Position numbers and translations under genes: made by a program
Assembly: GCA_025356095.1 (NCBI GenBank)
Contig: JANXUR010000112.1
Location: forward strand, 1-64,000
DNA: 64,000 nt
Reading direction: 5' to 3'
Source of the DNA: Acidobacteriaceae bacterium
GTDB taxonomy: Bacteria > Acidobacteriota > Terriglobia > Terriglobales > Acidobacteriaceae
Notes under the pieces: model-generated
The model's database searches: none
Seen by the model: the letters and a program-made list of their open reading frames with translations, nothing else
Told to the model about the DNA's origin: nothing
Part shown: positions 34,848-43,665 of the stretch, one piece after another
Position numbering within the stretch: the first letter of the stretch is position 1
Layout of the letters: the number at the start of each line of letters is the position of its first letter

Positions 34848-37800
34848 ATGAACCGCCAAACCGTCTTGTTCGCTGCTCTGATCCTGTTGCTGACTTTCGC
34901 AGCTTTGCCCGCGCACGCTTTGCCGGTCAAGCTGCGCTGCGAGTACGTCAAGAATCCGTTGGGAATTGATAAGCAGGCTCCGCATCTCTCCTGGCAAGAA
35001 AGCAGCGTGGTGCGCGATTGGCATCAGGCCGCGTACCAACTCAAAGTCGCCACTTCGGTTGCTGGCTTGCACGGTGCTGGCGCTTGGGACAGCGGCAAAA
35101 TCTCCTCTGCCGAATCAGTGAACATTACCTACAGCGGACCGGCGCTCCAGCCGCAGACGCGATACTTCTGGTCAGTGAAAGTGTGGGATGCCAAGGGCCA
35201 AGCAGGTGAGTCCACGGAAGCCGCGTGGTTCGAAACCGGGTTGCTCGCGGCTACCAACTGGAAGGCCAAATGGATTACGTGGGACAACCCCGACGACGCA
35301 CCCGATCGCGCAGCGATGAACTGGATTTGGGTTGCCGGGCAAGATGCGTTCAACATGGAACCCAAAAAGTCGGCAGAGTTTCAAACCGAAGTGACACTCA
35401 CGGCCAAGCCGCGCGCAGCCATCCTGTTGCTGGTGACGAAGGGACGCTTCAAGGCGACAGTCAATGGAGTGGTGGTCGGCAACAAAGGCGAGTGGGGAGC
35501 CTTTGACCGCCTCGACCTGGCGCCCCATCTGGTGAAGGGCAAGAACAGGGTGCAAGTCACCGTAACGGTTGCCGAACCGAATCAATTTGGCCCCAATGCC
35601 GGAGCCAAGACACTAAAGGCCGCGCTCGCTGCCGTCATCAAGATCACAGGGGCCGACGGCAAAGTTGAACGCATGGGCGCGGGTGCGAACTGGCAAGCCC
35701 GTATGGAAAATGCGGCAGCATGGCAATCTGCAAGCGCGGTCGGCGACTTGAGCGATGCGCGGATGGGTGCTGCGCCGCCCTTGCCCAAGCCCGCCGCGCT
35801 GCTGCGTCGTGAATTTGCCGCCACCAAGGCCGTCAAGTCCGCACGCATTTACGCAACGGCACTAGGCAGCTATCAACTCTTCTTGAACGGCACTCGCGTT
35901 AGCGCGGATGTGCTCACCCCCGACTTTACCGACTACGCCAAGCGCGTGCTCTACCAGACTTATGATGTAACAGCCAAAGTACGCCCCGGCAAAAACTTGC
36001 TCGGTGCCTTGCTGGGCGATGGCTGGTTTGGCAGCCCGCTCACGTGGACAGGCACACCATACTTCTTTCTCCCCGCGCCCACCCGGCTCATGGCTCAACT
36101 GGAAATCATCTACACGGACGGCAGTCATGAGACCGTGGTCAGTGACGGCTCATGGAAAGCTGCGGAATCACCCGTGCTGCGGTCTGAAATCTATGCGGGT
36201 GAATTCTACGATGCTCGCTCCGAGCAGGCTGGCTGGTCTTCCGCAACGTTCAGTGATGCCAAATGGAGTGCAGCCTCAATCGTCACAGCCAGTGCGCCGC
36301 CGGTAATCAGCCAGGTTTCGGCACCGGTTCGCATTGTCAAAACGCTACCCGCCAAGAGCGTAAAAGCCGCAGCAAAAGGCACTTACATTTTCGACATGGG
36401 CCAGAACATGGTCGGTTGGGTGAATCTGAAGGCTACGGGCAAACCCGGCACCACTATCCGTATGCGTTTTGCGGAAATCTTGAAGCCCGATGGCAACATC
36501 TACACCGACAATTTGCGCAACGCCGATGCAACCGACACGTTTGTATTGCGCGGCAGCGGTGGCGTAGAAAGCTTTACACCGCACTTCACTTTCCATGGCT
36601 TCCGCTATGTGGAAGTCACGGGCTATCCGGGCGCCCCCACACTGGGTGCAATCACCGGCGAAGTTGCCAGTAGCGTTTCGGGCGACCCAACCGGCAAGCT
36701 CGTCACCTCCAATGCGCTGGTGAATAAGTTTTGGGGCATCGGCACCTGGGGTCAGCGCGGCAACTTTCTCAGCATCCCTACCGACTGTCCGCAACGCGAC
36801 GAACGTTTGGGTTGGATGGGCGATGCGGGAGTCTTCTGGCGCACCGGCACCTACAACTTCGACATCGCCGCCTTTTCGCATAAGTTTATGGACGACGTAA
36901 CGGATGCCCAGACGGCCAACGGCGAATTCACCAACGTTTCACCGGACGTGCTGCGCCCTTATGGCAGCCAAGGCGCTCCGGGCTGGGGCGATGCGGGCGT
37001 CATTGTGCCGTGGACGGCGTGGATGCAGTATGGCGACCGCTCGGTGATTGATGAAAACTGGGCGGCAATGGAACGTTGGATGAAGTTCCTGCAGGATTCC
37101 AACCCAGACTTTCTCCGCAAGAATGGCGTCGGACCTAACTTTGCCGACTGGTTGGCACCGGACGACCGCACACCCAAGGATCTGCTGGCGACCGCCTATT
37201 GGGCACTCATCGCGCAGCAGATGGCAGATATGGCTCACGCCACCGGACGGGATGCCGACGCGGCGCGCTATGAGGCGTTGATTGGCAGCATCCGCACCGC
37301 TTATCAAAGTGCTTACATCAAGCCCACCGGCGAGGTGATGGGTGGAACGCAGACCGCGAACATCGTCACCCTTTATACCAAAATGGCCCCGCCCGATCTG
37401 GAGCAAAACATGGTGGACAATTTGGTGAAAGATATTGACTCGCGCGGCGGACATCTTTCCACCGGCTTCCTCGGTACGCCGTTCCTGCTGTTCACTTTGC
37501 AGGACCACGGTCGCACCGATGTAGCCTACAAGCTGCTGTTGAATGAGACGTACCCTTCGTGGGGTTACATGCTTTCCAAGGGTGCAACCACGTGGTGGGA
37601 ACGCTGGAACGGCGACACTGGCGATCCTGCCATGAACTCCTACAACCACTACGCGTTCGGTTCCGTGGTGGCATGGGTGTATCGGTCGGTCGCGGGCATT
37701 GATACCTCAAAGGCTGGCCCGGGATTCCGCGAGGTGGTGATCCAGCCGCATCCCGATGCGCGCCTGAACCACGCCCACGGCGAATATGCCTCGGTGTACG

Positions 37801-38015
37801 GCAACATCATTACCGACTGGACGTCGAGCCCCGGGGGCTTCGCGATCAAAGTGACTATCCCGGCAAACACCACCGCGCACCTAGTTCTTCCGGGGGCGGC
37901 GGGTTCGCAGGTGATGCAGGATGGGCGCGCGGCAAAGGTCGGTCGCATGAATGACGGCTTCGCGCTCAACATTGGTTCAGGCACCTATACCTTCCAGGTA
38001 ACGCCTGGAAAGTAA
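34848..38015 (+). CDS. GH78 alpha-L-rhamnosidase, exported
   Basis: ATG 34848 with GGGAG upstream is preferred to ATG 34836. It gives 1055 residues with a signal peptide (TVLFAALILLLTFAALPAHA). N-terminal beta domains (LRCEYVKNPLGIDKQAPHLSW and the Bac_rhamnosid_N part LRREFAATKAVKSARIYATA) precede the (alpha/alpha)6 catalytic barrel. The barrel carries the GH78 signature FLSIPTDCPQRDERLGWMGD, a C-terminal aromatic motif TTWWERWNG and a closing beta domain. GH78 enzymes release terminal L-rhamnose with inversion, from plant flavonoid glycosides or pectin-type polymers. The gene is headed by a perfect 17-bp operator candidate and ends at a terminator, so it is its own transcript in front of the rha operon. 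Confidence 0.95.
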   Translation: MNRQTVLFAALILLLTFAALPAHALPVKLRCEYVKNPLGIDKQAPHLSWQESSVVRDWHQAAYQLKVATSVAGLHGAGAWDSGKISSAESVNITYSGPALQPQTRYFWSVKVWDAKGQAGESTEAAWFETGLLAATNWKAKWITWDNPDDAPDRAAMNWIWVAGQDAFNMEPKKSAEFQTEVTLTAKPRAAILLLVTKGRFKATVNGVVVGNKGEWGAFDRLDLAPHLVKGKNRVQVTVTVAEPNQFGPNAGAKTLKAALAAVIKITGADGKVERMGAGANWQARMENAAAWQSASAVGDLSDARMGAAPPLPKPAALLRREFAATKAVKSARIYATALGSYQLFLNGTRVSADVLTPDFTDYAKRVLYQTYDVTAKVRPGKNLLGALLGDGWFGSPLTWTGTPYFFLPAPTRLMAQLEIIYTDGSHETVVSDGSWKAAESPVLRSEIYAGEFYDARSEQAGWSSATFSDAKWSAASIVTASAPPVISQVSAPVRIVKTLPAKSVKAAAKGTYIFDMGQNMVGWVNLKATGKPGTTIRMRFAEILKPDGNIYTDNLRNADATDTFVLRGSGGVESFTPHFTFHGFRYVEVTGYPGAPTLGAITGEVASSVSGDPTGKLVTSNALVNKFWGIGTWGQRGNFLSIPTDCPQRDERLGWMGDAGVFWRTGTYNFDIAAFSHKFMDDVTDAQTANGEFTNVSPDVLRPYGSQGAPGWGDAGVIVPWTAWMQYGDRSVIDENWAAMERWMKFLQDSNPDFLRKNGVGPNFADWLAPDDRTPKDLLATAYWALIAQQMADMAHATGRDADAARYEALIGSIRTAYQSAYIKPTGEVMGGTQTANIVTLYTKMAPPDLEQNMVDNLVKDIDSRGGHLSTGFLGTPFLLFTLQDHGRTDVAYKLLLNETYPSWGYMLSKGATTWWERWNGDTGDPAMNSYNHYAFGSVVAWVYRSVAGIDTSKAGPGFREVVIQPHPDARLNHAHGEYASVYGNIITDWTSSPGGFAIKVTIPANTTAHLVLPGAAGSQVMQDGRAAKVGRMNDGFALNIGSGTYTFQVTPGK

Positions 38016-38048
38016 GCCAACCATCTTGCCCCTCATCGGGAACTCTCG

Positions 38049-38080
38049 CGGCTGGCCGGAAGCGGTCAGCCGTTTTTTTT
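38049..38080 (+). terminator. Intrinsic terminator after GH78
   Basis: CGGCTGGCC pairs with GGTCAGCCG (one G-T pair) around a 6-nt loop and is followed by eight T residues. Confidence 0.88.
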
Positions 38081-38145
38081 CGGGTTCAGCCGCTCTTGGC
38101 TGCCGCCTGAACTTCTTGGCGCTGAGGCATTTACGATGTATTGTC

Positions 38146-38162
38146 GTTGCGCAATGCGAAAT
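38146..38162. promoter_or_regulatory. Operator candidate before the rha operon
   Basis: GTTGCGCAATGCGAAAT matches the GH78 palindrome at 15 of 17 positions. It lies about 200 bp upstream of rhaI, after the GH78 terminator, where the rha operon promoter must lie. Confidence 0.62.
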
Positions 38163-38361
38163 CGAACGGCGGGAGCAGAATTGAGGCAACTTGGCCGAAT
38201 GCCCTATTGGTGGCGGACTCAGCCGCAGCAAATCCCTGCAAGGGGCTGCCCGCGCGGCAAATTACGGTTTTACTCTACAAAATGACCCGCATCATGCACA
38301 ATATCGGCACACAGATAGCCTTGTTCCATTTAGCCTTCGATTTCGACTGAGGATAAGTTCA

Positions 38362-39552
38362 ATGCAGAGTAGCAGCTCGGATCGGGTCTTCGCCGCACTA
38401 GATCGCTTTCGTATCGAGATCCCTTCGTGGGGTTTTGCAAACACCGGAACCCGCTTTGGCAAGTACATGCAGGCGGCGGCGGCCAACACGATTGAGGAAA
38501 AATTTAGCGACGCGGGCGAAGTCCATCGCTGCACCGGCGTCTGCCCAACTTTGGCGCTGCATGTGCAGTGGGATTTCCCTGACGGCGTGGCCAGCGCTGC
38601 AAGCGTAGCGGCTCTGGGCAAGCAATACGGTGTGCGCCCCGGCGCCATCAATCCGAACTTGTTTCAAGATCAGCATTACAAGCATGGCTCCTTCGGCAAT
38701 CCAGATGCTGCGGTGCGGGCCGCGGGCTTGCAACATACTACGGACAGCATTGAAATCGCGCGGCAGTTGGGTGTCCGCGATATTTCCATGTGGTTCGCGG
38801 ATGGTTCCAACTATCCCGGCACCGCCAACATCCGGCAGCGCAAACAGTGGTTCACCGAAGGCCTGAAGTCCGCTCACGCCGCGCTTTCTAGTGACCAACG
38901 CTTGCTGGTGGAGTACAAACCCTTCGAACCCGCTTTTTACCACACCGATATCGCCGACTGGGGCATGGCCCTGCTGCTGGCTCGCGCCGCCGGGCCGCAA
39001 GCCCGCGTGCTAGTGGATACCGGCCACCATTACTCGTCGCAAAATATCGAGCAGATTGTGGCGTGGCTGCTTTCTGAAAATATGCTGGGCGGCTTTCACT
39101 TCAACGACCGCCGCTATGCCGATGACGACCTTACGCTCGGCTCGATTGACCCGTACCAGATCTTCCGTATTTTCCACGAAATCAACTTCTTCGAATGGGA
39201 AACCAAGACCACCGCCGACATTGCCTACATGATTGACCAGAGCCACAACTTGAAGGGCAAGATCGAGGCCATGATCCAGACGGTGACGATGGCGCAAGAG
39301 CTTTTTGCCAAGGCGGCGGTGGTGAGCCACGAACTTCTGGCCGATGCACAAGCCGCATGTGAACTGGTAAATGCGGAAGCGATTCTGCAAGATGCTTTTG
39401 CTACTGACGTGCGTCCCATGATTCGCGAGTGGCGCAAGGCACACGGACTGCCCGAATATCCTATGGCTTCGTTCCGGCAGAGCGGCTACCTGAACCGCAT
39501 CACGCAGGAACGCGGCGAACGCAACGCCGGCAGTGACGCATCCTATGCCTGA
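38362..39552 (+). CDS. rhaI: L-rhamnose isomerase, RhaI type
   Basis: The frame opens at 38191, but ATG 38362 (AGGA nine bases upstream) begins the conserved protein of 396 residues. It is a TIM-barrel isomerase of the Pseudomonas/rhizobial RhaI class, with IPSWGFANTGTRFGKYMQ at the N-terminus and metal-site segments in LLVEYKPFEPAFY, VLVDTGHHY and GFHFNDRRYADDDL. It converts L-rhamnose to L-rhamnulose with a divalent metal in the cytoplasm. It opens the operon rhaI-rhaB-aldolase-rhaM-rhaT; its 3' end overlaps the kinase start. No classical E. coli-type RhaA is present. Confidence 0.94.
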   Translation: MQSSSSDRVFAALDRFRIEIPSWGFANTGTRFGKYMQAAAANTIEEKFSDAGEVHRCTGVCPTLALHVQWDFPDGVASAASVAALGKQYGVRPGAINPNLFQDQHYKHGSFGNPDAAVRAAGLQHTTDSIEIARQLGVRDISMWFADGSNYPGTANIRQRKQWFTEGLKSAHAALSSDQRLLVEYKPFEPAFYHTDIADWGMALLLARAAGPQARVLVDTGHHYSSQNIEQIVAWLLSENMLGGFHFNDRRYADDDLTLGSIDPYQIFRIFHEINFFEWETKTTADIAYMIDQSHNLKGKIEAMIQTVTMAQELFAKAAVVSHELLADAQAACELVNAEAILQDAFATDVRPMIREWRKAHGLPEYPMASFRQSGYLNRITQERGERNAGSDASYA

Positions 39553-41026
39553 AGCTTCTTCCAGCCGGCCGTATCTGGCCTTTGATTTTGGAGCGGAGAG
39601 CGGGCGCGCCGTTCTCGCCCATCTGCATTCTGGCATTCTTACGACAAAAGAAGTCCATCGCTTCCCTAACGAACCGGTTGAGTACAGCGGGTCGCGCCAT
39701 TGGGACGTAATGCGGCTTTGGCTCGAGGTGCAGCGCGTACTTGCCAACCTCGAATCCGTGCCGCTGGCCAGCATGGGCGTGGACGCCTGGGGCGTGGACT
39801 ACGCCCTGCTTGGTGATCGCGGCGAACTGCTGCAGAATCCTTATCACTATCGCGACGCCCGCACCGACGGCATGATGGAGCAAGTATTCGCAGGGGTGCC
39901 GCGCGAGGAAATTTACCGTGTCACCGGCATTCAGTTTATGCCGATTAACACCCTGTACCAGCTATTTGCCCAGCGCCAGCAGACGCCCGGAATTCTAGCG
40001 GCTGCCAAGACCCTGCTGACCATTCCTGACCTCTTCCACTACTGGCTCACGGGCAACGCCGTGTGTGAATTCACCAACGCCACCACCTCGCAGATGGTAA
40101 ATGCGGTAAGCCGCACGTGGGCCACGGAGCTGCTGGAGCGGCTTGGCCTGCCCGCGCACCTTCCCGCCCGCATCGTGGAGCCGGGCAGCTTGGTGGGCAC
40201 TCTGCAAAATAATGCCGTCGGTGCATCGCGCCTGCTGGACACTCCAGTGATCGCTCCCGCAACCCATGACACCGGCTCTGCAGTTGCCGCAATCTCGGCG
40301 CGCAATGGCACCGCCTTCATCAGTTCTGGCACCTGGTCCATGGTAGGCACCGAGCTCGATGCTCCAGTACTAACCGCAGAGGCGCTGCGCTGCAACTTTA
40401 CCAATGAGGGCGGCGTGGAAGGCACGACGCGCCTGCTAAAGAACGTGATGGGCTTGTGGATGCTGCAGTGCTGCCGCAAAGCGTGGGCAGCACAAGGCCT
40501 GCAATACGACTATCGTGAACTGATGGAACTTGCGGCGAGCGAAGCGCCTTTTACCCACGTGTTAGACCCCGATGACCCATCGTTTCTCAATCCGCCAAAT
40601 ATGCTCGCGGCCATGGACAGTTTTTGCGCTCACACCCATCAGCCCGCTCCACAATCGCCGGGAGCTTACGTTCGCGCCATTTTTGAAAGCCTCGCGCTCA
40701 AGTATCGGCTTGTAATTGAAAATCTGGAGCGCATCAGTGGTCAGAAGATCGAGCAGATCCGCATTATCGGTGGGGGCTCGAAGAATCGCCTGCTGAATCA
40801 GTACACAGCCGACGCAACCGGTCGCCGTGTTCTGGCCGGACCAGCCGAAGCCACTGCGCTGGGCAACATCGCCATGCAGATTCTGGCGACGGGTGGAGCC
40901 AGCTCGCTGGCCGAAGTTCGCGCCATCGTGGATCGTTCTATCCCCACTGAAGTCTTTGAACCACTGCGGACCGACGAATGGGACGCACCCTATCAACGCC
41001 TTTATCAATACACATCTATAAAGTGA
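39545..41026 (+). CDS. rhaB: L-rhamnulokinase
   Basis: This is an FGGY-family sugar kinase of 493 residues from ATG 39545; a GTG at 39533 would add four. The ATP-site start is LAFDFGAESGRAVL, the central part has MGVDAWGVDYALL, and the catalytic Asp242 is in ATHDTGSAVAA. The second domain has IRIIGGGSKNRLLNQ and GPAEATALGN, diagnostic of rhamnulokinases. It phosphorylates L-rhamnulose to rhamnulose-1-phosphate with ATP. The start lies inside the end of rhaI and the next gene begins nine bases after the stop, so translation is closely linked. Confidence 0.95.
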   Translation: MPEASSSRPYLAFDFGAESGRAVLAHLHSGILTTKEVHRFPNEPVEYSGSRHWDVMRLWLEVQRVLANLESVPLASMGVDAWGVDYALLGDRGELLQNPYHYRDARTDGMMEQVFAGVPREEIYRVTGIQFMPINTLYQLFAQRQQTPGILAAAKTLLTIPDLFHYWLTGNAVCEFTNATTSQMVNAVSRTWATELLERLGLPAHLPARIVEPGSLVGTLQNNAVGASRLLDTPVIAPATHDTGSAVAAISARNGTAFISSGTWSMVGTELDAPVLTAEALRCNFTNEGGVEGTTRLLKNVMGLWMLQCCRKAWAAQGLQYDYRELMELAASEAPFTHVLDPDDPSFLNPPNMLAAMDSFCAHTHQPAPQSPGAYVRAIFESLALKYRLVIENLERISGQKIEQIRIIGGGSKNRLLNQYTADATGRRVLAGPAEATALGNIAMQILATGGASSLAEVRAIVDRSIPTEVFEPLRTDEWDAPYQRLYQYTSIK

Positions 41027-41035
41027 GATTGACGT

Positions 41036-43252
41036 ATGTCTGAGAATGCCGCTCTGCTCCAGTTGCAAGACCTATGGAACGATGCCACCGCCCAATCCCT
41101 TGGCGGAAACGAACTGGCGCTGTTGCGCTATCGCTCGAATGTTTTGGGTGCCGATCTGCGCATCACCAACTTCGGCGGTGGCAACACCAGCTCCAAGATA
41201 GAGATGCCCGATCCATTCACTGGAAAACCGGTGCGCGTGCTCGCCGTCAAAGGCAGCGGTGGCGACCTCGGCTCCATTAAGGATTCCGGCTTCGCGCTGC
41301 TCTATCTCGACCGGCTCGAGCAGCTCAAAACCATTTACAAGGGCGAAGCTTTTGAGGACGAGATGGTGGGGTACTATCCTCTCTCAGCTTTTGGCGAAAG
41401 TCGCGTGGCCGCCTCTATAGATACGCCGCTGCACGCCTTTCTTCCCTTTCCGCACGTAGACCACCTGCACCCGGACTGGGCGATTGCGTTGGCGGCAAGC
41501 GCCAACGGCAAGCGCAAGGTCGCCGAGTTCAATCAGCAGTTCGGACGCAAGATAGCATGGGTGCCGTGGCAGCGTCCCGGCTTTGAGTTGGCGCTGCTGA
41601 TTGCGGGTGCGGTGAAAGACAATCCAGGGACCGACGGGTTGATTCTCGGCGGCCACGGCCTGTTTACGTGGGGCAACACTCAGCACGAGTGCTACCTAAA
41701 CAGCATCCGTACCATTGACCAGATGGGCGAGTTCATTCGCCAACACGCGTCCCAGAAGGGCGCAGCCTTTGGCGGCCTGCTGCATTCGCCGTTGGCGGAT
41801 CGCACCACAGTCGCAGCCGAGATTCTGCCTGCACTGCGCGGAGCGGTTTCTTCGAATCGCCGCGTGATCGCCCACTATACCGACGACGCTGATGCTCTCA
41901 CCTTTGCCGGTTCAGTCTGGGCCATCGAATTGGGCGCGCTCGGCACCAGTTGCCCTGACCATTTTCTGCGCACGCGGGTTTGCCCGATGTTCGTGCCATG
42001 GGATCCCGCAAAAGAAGATGCGGCAATCCTCAAACAGCGCATCGCCGAGCAGGTCGTCGTCTATCGCTCGGACTACAAGAAGTATTACGAAGCGTGGGCC
42101 ACGCCGGAGTCGCCGAAACTGCGCGACTCGAACCCCTCCGTTGTCATCATTCCTGGGTTGGGCCTTTTTGGCTTCGGCAAGAACAAGACCGAAGCCCGCT
42201 ACACTACCGAGTTTTTCATCAATGCCATTCACGTAATGGCAGGGGCAAATGCGCTGGAGGATGGCGCAGGAGAGGATCCGCTCCCGCAGGCGCGGCGTCC
42301 CGAGCAATCGAAGCTCTTCGCCTCCTTCCACAACTACGTAGCTCTGCCCCGTTCCGAAGCTTTTCGCATCGAATACTGGGCGCTGGAAGAAGCCAAACTG
42401 CAACGCATGCCTGCGGAAGCAGAATTCAGCCGCAAGATTGCGCTGATCATCGGCGGCGGCAGCGGCATTGGCCGTGAAGTGGCGCTGATTCTCGCCAAAC
42501 GCGGCGCACACATTGTGATTGCCGACCTCGACGAAGCCACCGCCAAAGCCGCGGCCGACGATGCGTCGAAACTCACGAACAAGGAGTGGGTCACCGCCAC
42601 CAAAGCCGACCTCAGCTCGTCAGAAAGTCTGGCGAGCGCAGTGCGCTTTACCGCCGCGCGTTTTGGCGGCGTGGACGTCGTCGTCAACACTGCTGCACTC
42701 TATCCCGTTCCCGGCGATAGCGGCGAACTGAGTGACGGTATGTGGGCAAAGACCTTTCTGGTAAACGTTACTGGCAATTATTTTCTAGGCCGCGAAGCTG
42801 AACCCGTCTTCCGCGCCCAGGGTTTGCCTTCCACGTTAGTGCTTACGAGTTCCGCCAATGCGCTGGTGCCGAAAAAGGGCAGTGAGGCATACGACACCAG
42901 CAAGACGGCGCTCAACCACATCATTCGCGAACTCGCGATCAAGCTCTCGCCGCTGGTGCGGGTGAATGGCATCGCTCCCGCAACGGTCGTAGCGGGTTCC
43001 ACCATGTTTCCCCGCGATCGCGTCATGCAGTCGCTGGAAAAGTACAAGATTGCCTTCGACGCGGCAGAAGACACCGAAGCGTTGCGTTCGAAGCTGGCGG
43101 GTTTTTACGCACAGCGGACACTCACCAGGAATCCGATTCTGCCACAGGATTGCGCCAACGCCATCATCTGGCTGGCGGGCGAATTGAGCGCAAAAACCAC
43201 GGGTCACGTGATTCCTGTGGACGGCGGACTGACCGAAGCATTTCTGCGCTAG
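41036..43252 (+). CDS. Bifunctional rhamnulose-1-phosphate aldolase / lactaldehyde dehydrogenase (SDR)
   Basis: The 738-residue fusion has a class II aldolase domain (about 1-400) with zinc-ligand segments HVDHLHPDW and LGGHGLFTWG. A short-chain dehydrogenase domain (about 465-735) has the NAD-binding GGGSGIG and catalytic YDTSK after LTSSANAL. By family knowledge this protein (often called RhaEW, or YuxG-like) splits rhamnulose-1-phosphate into DHAP and L-lactaldehyde and oxidises the aldehyde to L-lactate with NAD. That makes lactate the end product and explains why lutABC is kept in the same island. It lies between rhaB and rhaM in the operon. It has about the normal fusion length and both active sites look intact. 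Confidence 0.93.
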   Translation: MSENAALLQLQDLWNDATAQSLGGNELALLRYRSNVLGADLRITNFGGGNTSSKIEMPDPFTGKPVRVLAVKGSGGDLGSIKDSGFALLYLDRLEQLKTIYKGEAFEDEMVGYYPLSAFGESRVAASIDTPLHAFLPFPHVDHLHPDWAIALAASANGKRKVAEFNQQFGRKIAWVPWQRPGFELALLIAGAVKDNPGTDGLILGGHGLFTWGNTQHECYLNSIRTIDQMGEFIRQHASQKGAAFGGLLHSPLADRTTVAAEILPALRGAVSSNRRVIAHYTDDADALTFAGSVWAIELGALGTSCPDHFLRTRVCPMFVPWDPAKEDAAILKQRIAEQVVVYRSDYKKYYEAWATPESPKLRDSNPSVVIIPGLGLFGFGKNKTEARYTTEFFINAIHVMAGANALEDGAGEDPLPQARRPEQSKLFASFHNYVALPRSEAFRIEYWALEEAKLQRMPAEAEFSRKIALIIGGGSGIGREVALILAKRGAHIVIADLDEATAKAAADDASKLTNKEWVTATKADLSSSESLASAVRFTAARFGGVDVVVNTAALYPVPGDSGELSDGMWAKTFLVNVTGNYFLGREAEPVFRAQGLPSTLVLTSSANALVPKKGSEAYDTSKTALNHIIRELAIKLSPLVRVNGIAPATVVAGSTMFPRDRVMQSLEKYKIAFDAAEDTEALRSKLAGFYAQRTLTRNPILPQDCANAIIWLAGELSAKTTGHVIPVDGGLTEAFLR

Positions 43253-43299
43253 AAGTGCGAATGCTCGACCGCAATTGCGGCCATACAAAAGGGGCGACC

Positions 43300-43620
43300 A
43301 TGCAACGCATCTGCTTTGTGCTGTACGTAAAGTCCGACCGACTGGAAGAGTACAAGCTCCGCCACGCTGCTGTGTGGCCGGAGATGCTCGACGCGCTGCG
43401 CGAAACTGGATGGGGCAACTACTCGCTGTTTCTGCGCCCCGACGGCATGTTGATCGGCTATTGCGAGACGGACGACTTCGAAGCGGCCCGCACGGGCATG
43501 GCGGGCCGCGAGGTCAACGCGCGCTGGCAAAAAGAGATGGCAGACTTCTTTGTGCAGCCTGAAGGCCTGCGTCCCGATGAAGCCATGCGTCCGCTGCAAG
43601 AAGTGTTTCATTTGGCGTAA
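43300..43620 (+). CDS. rhaM: L-rhamnose mutarotase
   Basis: The 106-residue protein starts at ATG 43300 (AAGGGG upstream) although its frame is open further back into the aldolase gene. The family signature is clear: QRICFVLYVKSDRLEEYKLR, HAAVWPEM, GWGNYSLFL, and the C-terminal PLQEVFHL with the conserved acidic/aromatic segment. RhaM converts alpha- and beta-anomers of L-rhamnose in the cytoplasm, supplying the form used by the isomerase. It sits between the aldolase and transporter genes, 47 bp after the former and 45 bp before the latter. Confidence 0.94.
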   Translation: MQRICFVLYVKSDRLEEYKLRHAAVWPEMLDALRETGWGNYSLFLRPDGMLIGYCETDDFEAARTGMAGREVNARWQKEMADFFVQPEGLRPDEAMRPLQEVFHLA

Positions 43621-43665
43621 CTGGCACTCTTAGAAAATTTTGTGAAAGTAAGCGAGGGGGAAACT

